Positions 1-8,100 of a DNA stretch of 21,114 bases are shown in pieces. The stretch is taken from contig CALGRR010000130.1 in the NCBI GenBank assembly GCA_937880805.1, positions 1 through 21,114 on the forward strand, given 5' to 3'. The notes below the pieces were generated by a model. That model searched no databases. It was not told the DNA's origin and saw nothing but the letters and a program-made list of their open reading frames with translations. Position 1 is the stretch's first letter. Each line of letters starts with the position of its first letter. Source of the stretch: an uncultured Clostridia bacterium. Its GTDB lineage: Bacteria > Bacillota > Clostridia > Oscillospirales > Acutalibacteraceae. The position numbers were made by a program, and so were the translations under genes.

Positions 1-24
1 ATTTAATATGATTTGTTATGTATC

Positions 25-51
25 GAGCAGGTTTGTAGCCTGCTCTTTTTT
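25..51 (+). terminator. Rho-independent terminator at the left edge
   Basis: A 7-bp perfect stem (GAGCAGG at 25-31, CCTGCTC at 39-45) with a 7-nt loop is followed by six T on the plus strand. It would stop transcripts entering from left of the window. It lies directly past the stop codon of the minus-strand recombinase, but on that strand the stem is not followed by a T run, so it is a poor terminator for that gene. Confidence 0.7.
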
Positions 52-52
52 A

Positions 53-1729
53 TTATGCCGTGAGATATTCAACGGCTACGCCTTGTCTTGCTTCAAGGAC
101 TACGTTTTCCTCTTTGACGGGATTTTCAATAACTCCGAAAAAGCGGTAATGAATAATAATTCTTTGCGTTCTGTTTTTACCCTTACCTTCAATGGAGTAT
201 ACTTCAATTTTTTCAACCAGTTCGTTCAAAAGTGCCGGCGTAAGTGTTTCCATCTGCATAAACTTGCGAACAGCCGTTGTGAACTGTTCTTTGCTTGTGC
301 GAAGGTTTTCCGTTTCGGCGAGTTTATCACGGTATTGCTTGATTTTAACTTTCAGTTCATCTCGCTCTGCTTCATATTTTTGCGAGAGCTGCATAAAGCT
401 TTCTTCATTGACAATTCCGTTAATGTGCTTCTCAAAGAGTTTTTCATACATCACGGCAACCTCTTTTGTTCTTGCAATCGCTTTATCAATACTGGTTTCA
501 AGAAACTTTTGCTGATTGAGTATGCTTTTGTTGGTCTTGGCTTCAAGAATATCCGCAAATGCTTGTTCATCCTCGGCAAGAAAACTTGCGAGACCTCTTA
601 ATTCAAGCATCATAATCTGTTCCAAAGAGTCTGCTCTGACATAGTGTGTCTGTTCACAAGTACCCCTGTGACCTTTGTAATTGGAACACATAAAATACTT
701 GATGTCGGTATTCGGATGATTAACGTTGAACCATAAGGGACTCCCGCAATCGGAACAGTACAACAAGCCGCAAAACATATTCTTTTCGGCGTGTTTTGGA
801 TTGGGTGCTCTGCGTTTTGCCTTTGCTTTCATCTTCTGAACTGTTTCAAAGGTGTTTCTGTCAATAATCGGTTCGTGAACATCCTTAAATACTTTCCAGT
901 TTTCCTGAGGATTAAGAAGCCTTCTTTTGTTTTTGAAGTTCTTGGAATAAGTCTTGAAGTTGATAATATCACCGCAGTATTCCTGCTGAGCAAGTATTTT
1001 CTGAACTGTCGATTTGTTCCACTTATGCGGATTGGTCTGTGTTTTCTTTCCGCCTTTCTTAAGTCCTTTGCTTTGCCAATATGCCAGAGGTATCAGTATT
1101 TCACTTTCTTGTAAAAGACGAGCTATGGTTTCATTTCCCTTGCCTTCAATACACATCGCAAAGATTCTTTTAACAACCTCTGCGGCTTCTGTATCGACAA
1201 TCCATTTCTTTTTGTTGTTCGGGTCTTTCATATACCCGTAAGGCGGTTGAGATAACGGCTCACCGAGATTGCCTCTAATACGGTGTGAACAACGAACCTT
1301 GCGGCTTATATCCCTTGCATACATCTCATTCATAATATTTTTGAACGGTGCAATTTCGTTGTCACCGTCATTACTGTCAACCAAGTCGTTGACTGCTATG
1401 AATCTGATGTTGTGTTCCGGAAAGAAGTTGTCCGTATAATGACCAACCGAAACATAATCTCTGCCCAGACGGGATAAGTCTTTAACAATTACAGTTGTTA
1501 CATATCCCATTTCAATATCTTCGAGCATTGCCTGAAAACCGGGTCGGTTGAAATTGGTTCCTGTGTAACCGTCATCAACATAGAACTTGGTATTGGTCAG
1601 CTTCAAGTCCTTTGCCTTCTGAGAAAGCAATTTTTTCTGATTGGCTATGGAGTTGCTCTCCTTGTCTGTACCGTCATCACGGGACAGACGGCAATAGATG
1701 GCGGTGATGCCATAATTATCTGACTGCAT
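53..1729 (-). CDS. Large serine recombinase, TnpX-like (Tn4451 family)
   Basis: Site-specific DNA recombinase that would excise and integrate the surrounding element through a 5'-phosphoserine intermediate. The 558-residue protein has the family architecture. An N-terminal resolvase domain carries the catalytic serine at S16 (YCRLSRDD), a DDGYTGTNFNRPGF motif and KDLSRLGRDY. A recombinase domain follows, then a zinc ribbon with two Cys pairs (CSDC and CSN...GTC), a long coiled-coil segment and a C-terminal DUF4368-like part. Length is close to the 500-700 residues usual for the family. ATG 1729 follows AAGGAGGACAA and overlaps the end of the TnpW-like gene by 14 bp, so it is last in a coupled operon. 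It appears intact. Family assignment is firm; being the enzyme for this exact element is inference. Confidence 0.93.
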   Translation of the reverse strand: MQSDNYGITAIYCRLSRDDGTDKESNSIANQKKLLSQKAKDLKLTNTKFYVDDGYTGTNFNRPGFQAMLEDIEMGYVTTVIVKDLSRLGRDYVSVGHYTDNFFPEHNIRFIAVNDLVDSNDGDNEIAPFKNIMNEMYARDISRKVRCSHRIRGNLGEPLSQPPYGYMKDPNNKKKWIVDTEAAEVVKRIFAMCIEGKGNETIARLLQESEILIPLAYWQSKGLKKGGKKTQTNPHKWNKSTVQKILAQQEYCGDIINFKTYSKNFKNKRRLLNPQENWKVFKDVHEPIIDRNTFETVQKMKAKAKRRAPNPKHAEKNMFCGLLYCSDCGSPLWFNVNHPNTDIKYFMCSNYKGHRGTCEQTHYVRADSLEQIMMLELRGLASFLAEDEQAFADILEAKTNKSILNQQKFLETSIDKAIARTKEVAVMYEKLFEKHINGIVNEESFMQLSQKYEAERDELKVKIKQYRDKLAETENLRTSKEQFTTAVRKFMQMETLTPALLNELVEKIEVYSIEGKGKNRTQRIIIHYRFFGVIENPVKEENVVLEARQGVAVEYLTA

Positions 1730-2003
1730 TTGTCCTCCTTTCTCCGGCAGTCGAATTTACATATTCTGTGTTGATTGTATTAGTATCCTGGGTGGTTGTC
1801 AAATGTGCAAAATCTCCTCCGATAAATTCTGATAATTTTTCTTTCATAGTTTTGTTTTCCGTTTTGCTGAATCGGGTTGAAACAATATAACGGACACCGT
1901 TGATGACATATTCATTTGCATCAGCTTCACTTGTCCTAAATTCTCCACGGGTGTCGCCGATTGTTTCAATAAACTTTGATTTTATAATTTGCCAAAATCT
2001 CAT
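1716..2003 (-). CDS. TnpW-like transposon-encoded small protein
   Basis: A 95-residue protein whose central part, INGVRYIVSTRFSKTE followed by MKEKLSEFI, matches my memory of the TnpW family found beside Tn4451-type recombinases. The function of that family is not established. The residues before and after the core look unstructured. Its ATG shares a base with the ParB stop (TAATG) and follows a G-rich ribosome site, and its 3' end overlaps the recombinase start, so translation of the pair is probably coupled. Typical TnpW proteins are somewhat shorter (about 60-70 residues); here the N-terminus is extended. Confidence 0.7.
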   Translation of the reverse strand: MRFWQIIKSKFIETIGDTRGEFRTSEADANEYVINGVRYIVSTRFSKTENKTMKEKLSEFIGGDFAHLTTTQDTNTINTEYVNSTAGERRTNAVR

Positions 2004-2842
2004 TATCTTGCCCCCCGATTTCTCTTTTTCTGTAAATACTTTGCATAATATTCACAAGCCTTGATTATGAACTCTTGCATTTGTCTTTCATCAGCTTTCG
2101 GAGAATATTTCTGTAACCGTTCCATAGACATCTTGAACATCGGTTTTTGATTAGCTTTCTCCTCGTTCATAATATTGTTAATTGAGTTTTCGTTCAGTTC
2201 TCCCGATTGGAATAGCTTTCGCATTCTGTTCGCTTGAGAATATGACGGAGTACATTCTGTTTCCTCAATTATTCCCAATAATTCATACTGTTTGGAATCA
2301 TCAAGATACGACAGTTCAACTGCAACGGAAAACGCAATTTTGTTTTCGTCTACCATTTTAAGCAGTTCAGGTATAAGCATAGTCAGACGGATATATCGCT
2401 GTACTTGTCTGCCGCTGTCGGTGTCAGAAACACTTTCTCTGGACTTGTGGACAGCTTGTCCACAAGTTAAATCGGTCCTTTTTCCTTGTGCTTTTAATGC
2501 ATCAAGTTTCAGCTTGTACGCCTTTGCTTTTTCACTCGGTAAAATATGTTCTCTGTGCAGATTACTGTCAACAAGCATAATCATTGCTTCTTCTCTGCTT
2601 ACGTCACAAACGGTAACAGGTACGGTTTCAAGATTCAGCATACGGGCTGCGTGTAATCTGCGGTGTCCCGATATGACTTCAAATTTGCCTTTCTCCTCCG
2701 CAGGTCTGACAACAAGGGGTGAGATTATTCCGTTCTCACTTATGCTGTCGAGCAGCGATTCCAATTCTTCGCCCTCACGGATTCGGTAAGGATTTTCATT
2801 AAACGGTATGAGGTTGTTGATATTTACTTTATCAATTTTCAT
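2003..2842 (-). CDS. ParB/RepB/Spo0J-type DNA-binding protein
   Basis: A 279-residue ParB-like protein. The N-terminal ParB/sulfiredoxin-fold domain has a typical entry (INNLIPFNENPYRIREGEE), followed by ISPLVVRPAEEKGKFEVISGHRRLHAARML, of which GHRR is the signature nucleotide-binding box of ParB CTPases. LVDSNLHREHILPSEKA, the second ParB box, comes next, then an HTH region around residues 150-210. No ParA gene is nearby, so a role in classical partitioning is doubtful. Solo ParB proteins are common in Firmicute conjugative and mobilizable elements, where they may control the element. ATG 2842 follows AAAGGAG and overlaps the upstream stop (ATGA). Confidence 0.88.
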   Translation of the reverse strand: MKIDKVNINNLIPFNENPYRIREGEELESLLDSISENGIISPLVVRPAEEKGKFEVISGHRRLHAARMLNLETVPVTVCDVSREEAMIMLVDSNLHREHILPSEKAKAYKLKLDALKAQGKRTDLTCGQAVHKSRESVSDTDSGRQVQRYIRLTMLIPELLKMVDENKIAFSVAVELSYLDDSKQYELLGIIEETECTPSYSQANRMRKLFQSGELNENSINNIMNEEKANQKPMFKMSMERLQKYSPKADERQMQEFIIKACEYYAKYLQKKRNRGAR

Positions 2843-3171
2843 AATTTGACTCCTTTCTTTTTCTTACGCTTTCTGCCGTAAGATACATAATTTGCATTTC
2901 TTAAATTGCCTATAGTTTCATAAACAAGATTTGACGCTTCTTTCGCTTCGGTTACTTGGAACATCAAAGTACCCATATCTGTTGCGAGTTTTCTTAAGGC
3001 TGAGAAAAGCTGCATACAATCATCCGAAGGTTTTTCTTGAATCGGATAACCTGTAACGATAAGTCGAATCAGCTTTTCTTTCGGGAATATACTTTTACTT
3101 ACCATTTCATTGATACGGTCAAATTCCTTGTTTGTAACTCTGACTGCAATTCTGTTATTTCTATTTCTCAT
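2839..3171 (-). CDS. Small ribbon-helix-helix/MobC-like protein
   Basis: A basic protein of 110 residues. The N-terminus (IAVRVTNKEFDRINEMV) fits a ribbon-helix-helix fold, as in MobC-type relaxosome accessory proteins and CopG-like regulators. The middle, with MGTLMFQVTEAKEASN, is predicted helical, and the C-terminus is very Lys/Arg rich (YGRKRKKKKG), suggesting nucleic acid contact. ATG 3171 follows AAAGGAG at seven bases and overlaps the preceding gene by 11 bp; the 3' end overlaps parB in an ATGA. The location in a mobile-element operon and next to a hairpin cluster suggests DNA processing or transcription control. The MobC assignment is tentative. Confidence 0.6.
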   Translation of the reverse strand: MRNRNNRIAVRVTNKEFDRINEMVSKSIFPKEKLIRLIVTGYPIQEKPSDDCMQLFSALRKLATDMGTLMFQVTEAKEASNLVYETIGNLRNANYVSYGRKRKKKKGVKL

Positions 3172-3490
3172 GGTTAATCTCCTTTATTAATTCATTTTTG
3201 ATATTTGTCATAAGTATTTGTGTGTCCTGAATAACTTTCCGAAACATCGGAACATCAAGAACTCTGCTGTGCCAGGCACGGTCAGCAACAACTCTGAAGC
3301 GTTCAATCAGCTCGTTTGCTTCGTTGGTTAGCTCAACGTAATTAATATTCACTGTGGGTTTCATAACCGTTTCATTGATACATCTGCGAACATATTCCGA
3401 GCGAGTTATTCCTGCCAAGTCTGCTTTTTTATCAAGGTCATTGAGTTCTTCATCATTAAGATAGAAGAATATTGTTTTGGTATATTTCAT
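3161..3490 (-). CDS. Ribbon-helix-helix protein, probable MobC-like relaxosome component
   Basis: A 109-residue protein beginning with a strand and two helices typical of RHH proteins: TKTIFFYLNDEELNDLDKKA, then GITRSEYVRRCINE. The rest is helical. This arrangement recalls MobC-type accessory proteins that bind oriT beside a relaxase. I chose ATG 3490 because GGAGGTAAGG lies directly before it. An open frame continues upstream to 3625, but that part runs through a row of hairpins and looks non-coding. It is the first gene of the five-gene minus-strand operon ending in the recombinase. A relaxase partner is not present in the window. A plain CopG-type repressor is the alternative. Confidence 0.65.
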   Translation of the reverse strand: MKYTKTIFFYLNDEELNDLDKKADLAGITRSEYVRRCINETVMKPTVNINYVELTNEANELIERFRVVADRAWHSRVLDVPMFRKVIQDTQILMTNIKNELIKEINHEK

Positions 3491-3523
3491 CCTTACCTCC
3501 TTTCTGCGGGTATTAGGGGTGCG

Positions 3524-3661
3524 GGTCTCCGGTGGAGACCTTTGAATGCATTTTGCATTCAAAAGCACCGACCGAGCCGGCTGGCGAGAAGTCCCTAACG
3601 TGCGGATTTGTATGCACAAATCCAATGCTCGCTAAGACTTATGCCACGGACAAAGCCGTGG
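3524..3661. other. Row of four hairpins, candidate origin of transfer
   Basis: Four near-perfect inverted repeats lie within 138 bp. They are GGTCTCC/GGAGACC (3524-3540), TTTGAATGCA/TGCATTCAAA (3541-3563), GGATTTGT/ACAAATCC (3604-3623) and CCACGG/CCGTGG (3644-3661). An 8-bp palindrome, AGCCGGCT, sits between the second and third at 3575-3582. The cluster directly precedes the MobC-like gene, the usual place of oriT in mobilizable elements. The fourth hairpin is followed by TTTTGTTTT on the plus strand and could alternatively terminate plus-strand transcripts. The oriT role is inference; no known nic sequence was recognised. Confidence 0.45.
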
Positions 3662-3731
3662 TTTTGTTTTGCCTTTCGGCGGGTACTAAATCATAAGCAT
3701 CAACTCCTTATTTTTTTGATGAAGGGCAAAA

Positions 3732-4300
3732 ACTTCTCTCACTTATTTGGAATTTCAAAGGGTGTTTTGTATAGTCTGTTTTCATAAAATTTAAAATTAC
3801 CCTTCATTATGTTTGCACTGGGAGAGGGCAAATTGGGGTGATTTTTCAGAGAAAGTTTAATAACCCTTTCACTTATTTGAACAAACACCCCTAAAATGGA
3901 CACCCATTTTTCGCTGTTTTCGGAAAAGTTCAAAAAGTTTTTTAAAAATACCCTCCACTATATATGCACTGGGAGAGGGCAATTTGTAGGGTGCTTTGCA
4001 AAAAAAATTTAAAATAGCCTTCACTTATTCCCACCGAGAGAAGACATTTGTACGCCCTAATTCCGAAATATTTACAAAGAATTCAAAAAGTCCTCTCATT
4101 ATGTTTGCACCGGGAGAAGTCAAATTCGGCATCATTTCTGAAAAGTTTTTTAAAAATAATTTTTTGACGGCAAAAGTGCTGTCATAAATTCAAAATCATT
4201 CTTTGTTATCCGCGAGTTGACGGCAGAATTGCCGTCACTTTTCCAACTCCTTCACTTGTTTGGAATTAGAAGATACTTTTGTACACCCAGTTTTTCAAAA
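3732..4300. repeat. Degenerate interspersed repeat array, non-coding
   Basis: Imperfect copies of a unit recur with cores starting near 3735, 3800, 3863, 3950, 4017, 4090 and 4246. Each core has a pyrimidine-rich start running into CACTTATTTG or CATTATGTTTG. In the best copies (3800, 3950, 4090) this continues into GCACTGGGAGAGGGC or a close variant. An A/T-rich tail such as TTTTTTAAAAATA ends several units. Spacing is about 62-88 bp, and the last gap (156 bp) equals two units. Stops interrupt the frames and the short open frames here look spurious. No spacers of constant length are present, so this is not a CRISPR. Function unknown. Confidence 0.6.
4165..4237. repeat. Two copies of a TGACGGCA hairpin
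   Basis: TGACGGCA-AAAG-TGCTGTCA (4165-4184) and TGACGGCA-GAAT-TGCCGTCA (4218-4237) are inverted repeats with 8-bp arms and 4-nt loops. The second is perfect and the first has one G-T pair. They share the left arm exactly and sit 53 bp apart inside the longest gap of the degenerate repeat array. They could be a protein-binding pair or remnants of the same short palindromic element. Confidence 0.55.
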
Positions 4301-4311
4301 AACTTTCCGAC

Positions 4312-4344
4312 AACAAAAATGCTCTCCCGCTTTAGCGAGAGAGC
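4312..4344 (-). terminator. Minus-strand rho-independent terminator
   Basis: On the minus strand GCTCTCTCGCT and AGCGGGAGAGC form an 11-bp stem with a two-base AA turn (likely opening to a four-base loop), then ATTTTTGTTG. The only imperfection is a G-U pair on the minus-strand RNA, which would be a C-A mismatch on the plus strand, so the structure is better on minus. It would stop transcripts coming leftward from the tetR promoter region into the repeat array. Confidence 0.65.
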
Positions 4345-4404
4345 AGATATATAGTAAATAAATGCAGTTCGTCACAGAGGTGATTAAAAATAGTTAAATA
4401 CTTA

Positions 4405-4452
4405 TTGACATCTATTTGCATTAGTGCTAAATTATAGTTAGCACTAATGCAA
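4405..4452 (+). promoter_or_regulatory. Promoter with overlapping palindromic operator upstream of tetR-type gene
   Basis: A perfect -35 box TTGACA (4405-4410) is followed after 17 bp by TAAATT (4428-4433) as -10. A perfect inverted repeat with 15-bp arms and a 7-bp centre (4416-4452; arms TTGCATTAGTGCTAA and its complement) covers the spacer, the -10 and the likely start site. This is the classical layout for repression by a TetR dimer encoded just downstream (ATG 4475). Confidence 0.85.
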
Positions 4453-4474
4453 GAACCTTTTTTAAGGAGGCGCT

Positions 4475-5137
4475 ATGGCAAATTCAGAATCAACAAAAAA
4501 TAAAATACTTCGTGTTTCAACAACGATGTTTCTTGAGGTAGGATATTCAAAAACCTCGCCGCAGATGATTGCCAAGGAGTTGAAAGTTTCAACAGGCAAT
4601 CTGACTTATTATTATCCCACAAAGGAACATCTTCTTGCGGTACTCACGGATTTGCTGTGCAAATATCAGTGGAAGATGATAAAGGAAGAAGCGGATGACG
4701 GCATTAGTTCGCTGCTTGCTCTTTGTTTTGAGCTGATGACAATGGCGGCGGCTTGTGAAGAAAGCGAAGTTGCGAAAGACTTTTTCGTTTCGACTTATCA
4801 GAGCCCGAAATGCCTTGAAATTATCCATAACAATGATACTGCCCGTGCAAAAGAAGTTTTTGCGGAATACTGTCCCGATTGGACAGATGAGCAGTTCAGA
4901 GAAGCGGAAATTCTTGTTGCAGGCATTGAACACGCAACTCTGAATGCCATTGATAAAACCGTACCGCTTGAAACACGAATTTCGGGAGCGTTGAATACCA
5001 TCATGTCAATTTACAATGTGCCTGAAGAAATTCGCAGGATAAAGATTGAAAAAGTTCTTGCAATGGATTACCGTTCAATCGGCAAACGCATTTTCAACGA
5101 GTTTAAGGAATACGTTGAAAAAGAAAATGCTTTTTAA
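4475..5137 (+). CDS. TetR/AcrR-family transcriptional regulator
   Basis: A 220-residue protein with a TetR-type N-terminal DNA-binding domain. It opens with STKNKILRVSTTMFLEVGYS, then SPQMIAKELKVSTGNLTYYY as the HTH with the typical G-L-YYYP ending, then KEHLLAVLTDLL. The C-terminal ligand/dimer domain (about 60-220) is helical and not recognisable as to ligand. The ATG follows AAGGAGG by four bases. It is immediately downstream of a perfect palindrome over its promoter, so it probably represses itself. Only 42 bp, without a terminator, separate it from the giant surface-protein gene, so that gene is probably under its control as well. It has no visible link to efflux genes. Confidence 0.9.
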   Translation: MANSESTKNKILRVSTTMFLEVGYSKTSPQMIAKELKVSTGNLTYYYPTKEHLLAVLTDLLCKYQWKMIKEEADDGISSLLALCFELMTMAAACEESEVAKDFFVSTYQSPKCLEIIHNNDTARAKEVFAEYCPDWTDEQFREAEILVAGIEHATLNAIDKTVPLETRISGALNTIMSIYNVPEEIRRIKIEKVLAMDYRSIGKRIFNEFKEYVEKENAF

Positions 5138-5179
5138 TTACGTTAATAATTTGTATTTACATACAAAGGAGGAAACCCT

Positions 5180-8100
5180 ATGAAAAAAACAAACAAACTC
5201 ATAAGCATATTGCTTGTATTGGCAATGCTACTGTCAGTTACACCGCTCAGCTTTATTACAAGTGCGGCAGCAGAGATAACTCCGACAGAACCGACATTGA
5301 CAACAGACAAGTATGATGTAAACGGTGATGATACAAAGGATGCGGTTTACGAAATTACAACTGCATCAGAACTCTATTGGTTTGCCGGACTTGTCAACGG
5401 CACACTAAGTGGTGTTACGAAGAACAACTCCGCCAATGCCATACTGATGAACAACATCACGGTAAACGAGAATGTGATCGTCGATGGCGCACTGACTACT
5501 GACATATCAAATTTGGTTGTGTGGACGGCTATTGGAAAAAGCTTCAGCTCAACTTCTCAATTCAAAGGTCACTTTGACGGTAATAATAAAACCATCAGCG
5601 GTCTTTATGTTAATGACACCGTAACTTATAGAGGTTTTGTTGGTTATTTAGGCGGTTCGGTAAAAAATCTGACCATAGCAGATTCTTACTTATACAGTAC
5701 AAACACTTCCCTTGGTGCTATTGCGGGAAGTGCTGCTTCCGGAAGCAGCATTGAAAACTGTAAACTAACAGGAAGCATTGTAAGCGGCAAAGGTTCGGTC
5801 GGTGGCATCGTCGGTTACGTTGCAGCCGGTGTAACTTTGACGAATTGTTATGTATCTGAAAGCAAAATATCGGGTACTGCTGATAAGATAGGCGGTATTG
5901 TAGGCTCGGCAGGAGGTAACAATTCAAGTAATAAATCGTATATCAGACTTTGTGCTGTTACCGATAGTAGTGTAACCGGTGACTATGATGTTGGCGGTAT
6001 TCTCGGACGTGGTGGCAGCTTAAGCTACACCTATATCAGCGGTTGTTGCAACTATGGTACAGATGTTACTGCTACAACAAAAAATGCAGGTGGTATCGTT
6101 GGTTATTATGCAGCAATATACTCCAGCTTCAGCAGTGCAAAAGTTTCTGCACCAACAAAGCAGGGACCTTTTTATGGTGCTTCAGGCAATGCCTATGCCA
6201 GTGCGTATGACAGCACGGTTTATGGCGAAGCAATAAATTATGCGAGCAGTAAAAGCTATACAACAACGGAAATCGAATCCGGTGTTGCTGCGTATTACCT
6301 TGCAAATTCAACCTCAAGCAGCACTAATGCTTACTCACAATGGGGACAGAAAATCGGCGAAGATGAGTATCCCGTGTGGAATGCTGATAACAATGCGGAT
6401 TATATTGTATATCGTGAAGATGACCCTGATGCAGAGGACGGATATCGTTATTACAACGGTGATGCCGCGGCAGATTACGAACCCAATGAGGACGGTATTT
6501 ATGAAATTGCTGACAGACTCGACTGGTATAAGTTTGCCAAAAAGTCAAAGGAAGACCCTACGATCAGTGGCATTCTGACAGACAATATTGATTTTTCTGC
6601 GGTGATTTCCGATAAAATCGGTGATTACCGTATTGGTGAGGATGATGCCTACACCGGCAGTTTTGACGGTGACGGCTATACCGTCAGCGGACTGCCACAG
6701 ATGGAACTGCCGTTGTTCGATACTATCGGAAGTGGCGGTGAGCTGAAAAATCTGACACTTTCCGGTGCTACCGTCAACTATATAAGCTCTACTCCGGCAG
6801 TTGGTTTGGTTGAGAACAATAACGGTACGGTTTCCGGTTGTGCAGTATCGGATATAACCATTATCGGCAGTACAAGTTCTGCTATGATTGGTACGAATAG
6901 GGGTACGGTAACCAACTGTACGGCAACTAATATTACTGTTGCAGGTAAATCAGCTGCAGCAGGTATCGTGTATTTAAATACCGGAACTATCGAAAAATGT
7001 AATGTTGTTTCAGGCACAGTAAAGGCAGTTCATACAGAAAACTACGATTCACATGCAGGCGGTATTTGTGTGCGTTCAGGTGCAGGCACGATTAGAGAGT
7101 GCTCTAATAACGCAGATGTTACCTCAGAAAGCAGTTCTACGGTAATATATGCCGCCGCAGGTATTGTAGCTGCCCCAAGTGATAGCAGCGGAGCATCGGT
7201 ACAGGTAACTAAATGCTTTAACTCGGGTGATATCAAGGGTGGTTATGCCGGTGGTATTTCCGGTTATGATAATACATCAGCATATGCAAATATCTCCCTT
7301 TGCTACAATGAAGGCGCGATTGCCGGCGGCATCGCCGGCGGTATTGCTGCCTCTGGTTCGTATAATGCTTCTGATAAAATTCTTAACTGCTACAATGCAG
7401 GTGCTGTAAATGCCACTTCAAAAGCAGGCGGCATCGCGGGTGAACAAGGCAATTGCATTATCGAAAACTGCCACAACTACGCAAAGATCGTTTCCAGTAA
7501 CGTAGGTGCTCCTATCGTAGGCTATAGTTCAGGTGTCTGGCCCGGTCCGGATAAGCTTATCAATAACCATGCCATTGAGGGCAATGTTGAGGCATCATAT
7601 GTCAGCCCTTATCTTGATACGAAGGGAGCTGCATCAAACTTCGACGCTATCACTGTCGGAAGCACCCGAGAGGAATTTGCTGACGGAACCATTACCGCTA
7701 AGCTTAATGCAGGCAACACCGAAACTGTATGGTATCAGCATAGTGAGTATCCCATTCTTGAACAGCGTCATATGCATAAGTGGGAATATACCTTGGTCGG
7801 AACAGACTCCATTAAAGCAAAATGCGTAAATGCAGGCTGTGACCTTGATAATAATGACGGCGGCAGTATGACTATTGTTGCTCCTGCTGAACTTGTTTAT
7901 GACGGCACCTCCAAAGATGCTGATTGCACCTATAATGAATGGAAACCCGGTAAACCCGCAATCGTCTATAATGATATTGACCGCACAAATGTTACCGGTC
8001 AGAATATTGTTGCTTCTGTTACTGCGGGAGAAGCAACAGCAAGTGTTAGCTATCAGATTCAGCCCTGTGAAATCATTGCTTCAATGGTAACACTTTCCAA

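Noticed and set aside
3491..3625. N-terminal extension of the MobC-like protein up to 3625
   Set aside because: A strong ribosome site precedes ATG 3490, and the extension translates through three hairpins.
3739..4187. Short open frames of about 60 codons on both strands (3739-3933 minus, 3996-4187 plus)
   Set aside because: They lie inside the degenerate repeats, lack ribosome sites and are Lys/Phe/Asn rich as expected from A/T-rich non-coding DNA.
3732..4300. CRISPR array
   Set aside because: Repeat copies are strongly diverged, spacing varies from about 62 to 156 bp, the between-unit sequence is itself repetitive, and no cas gene is present.
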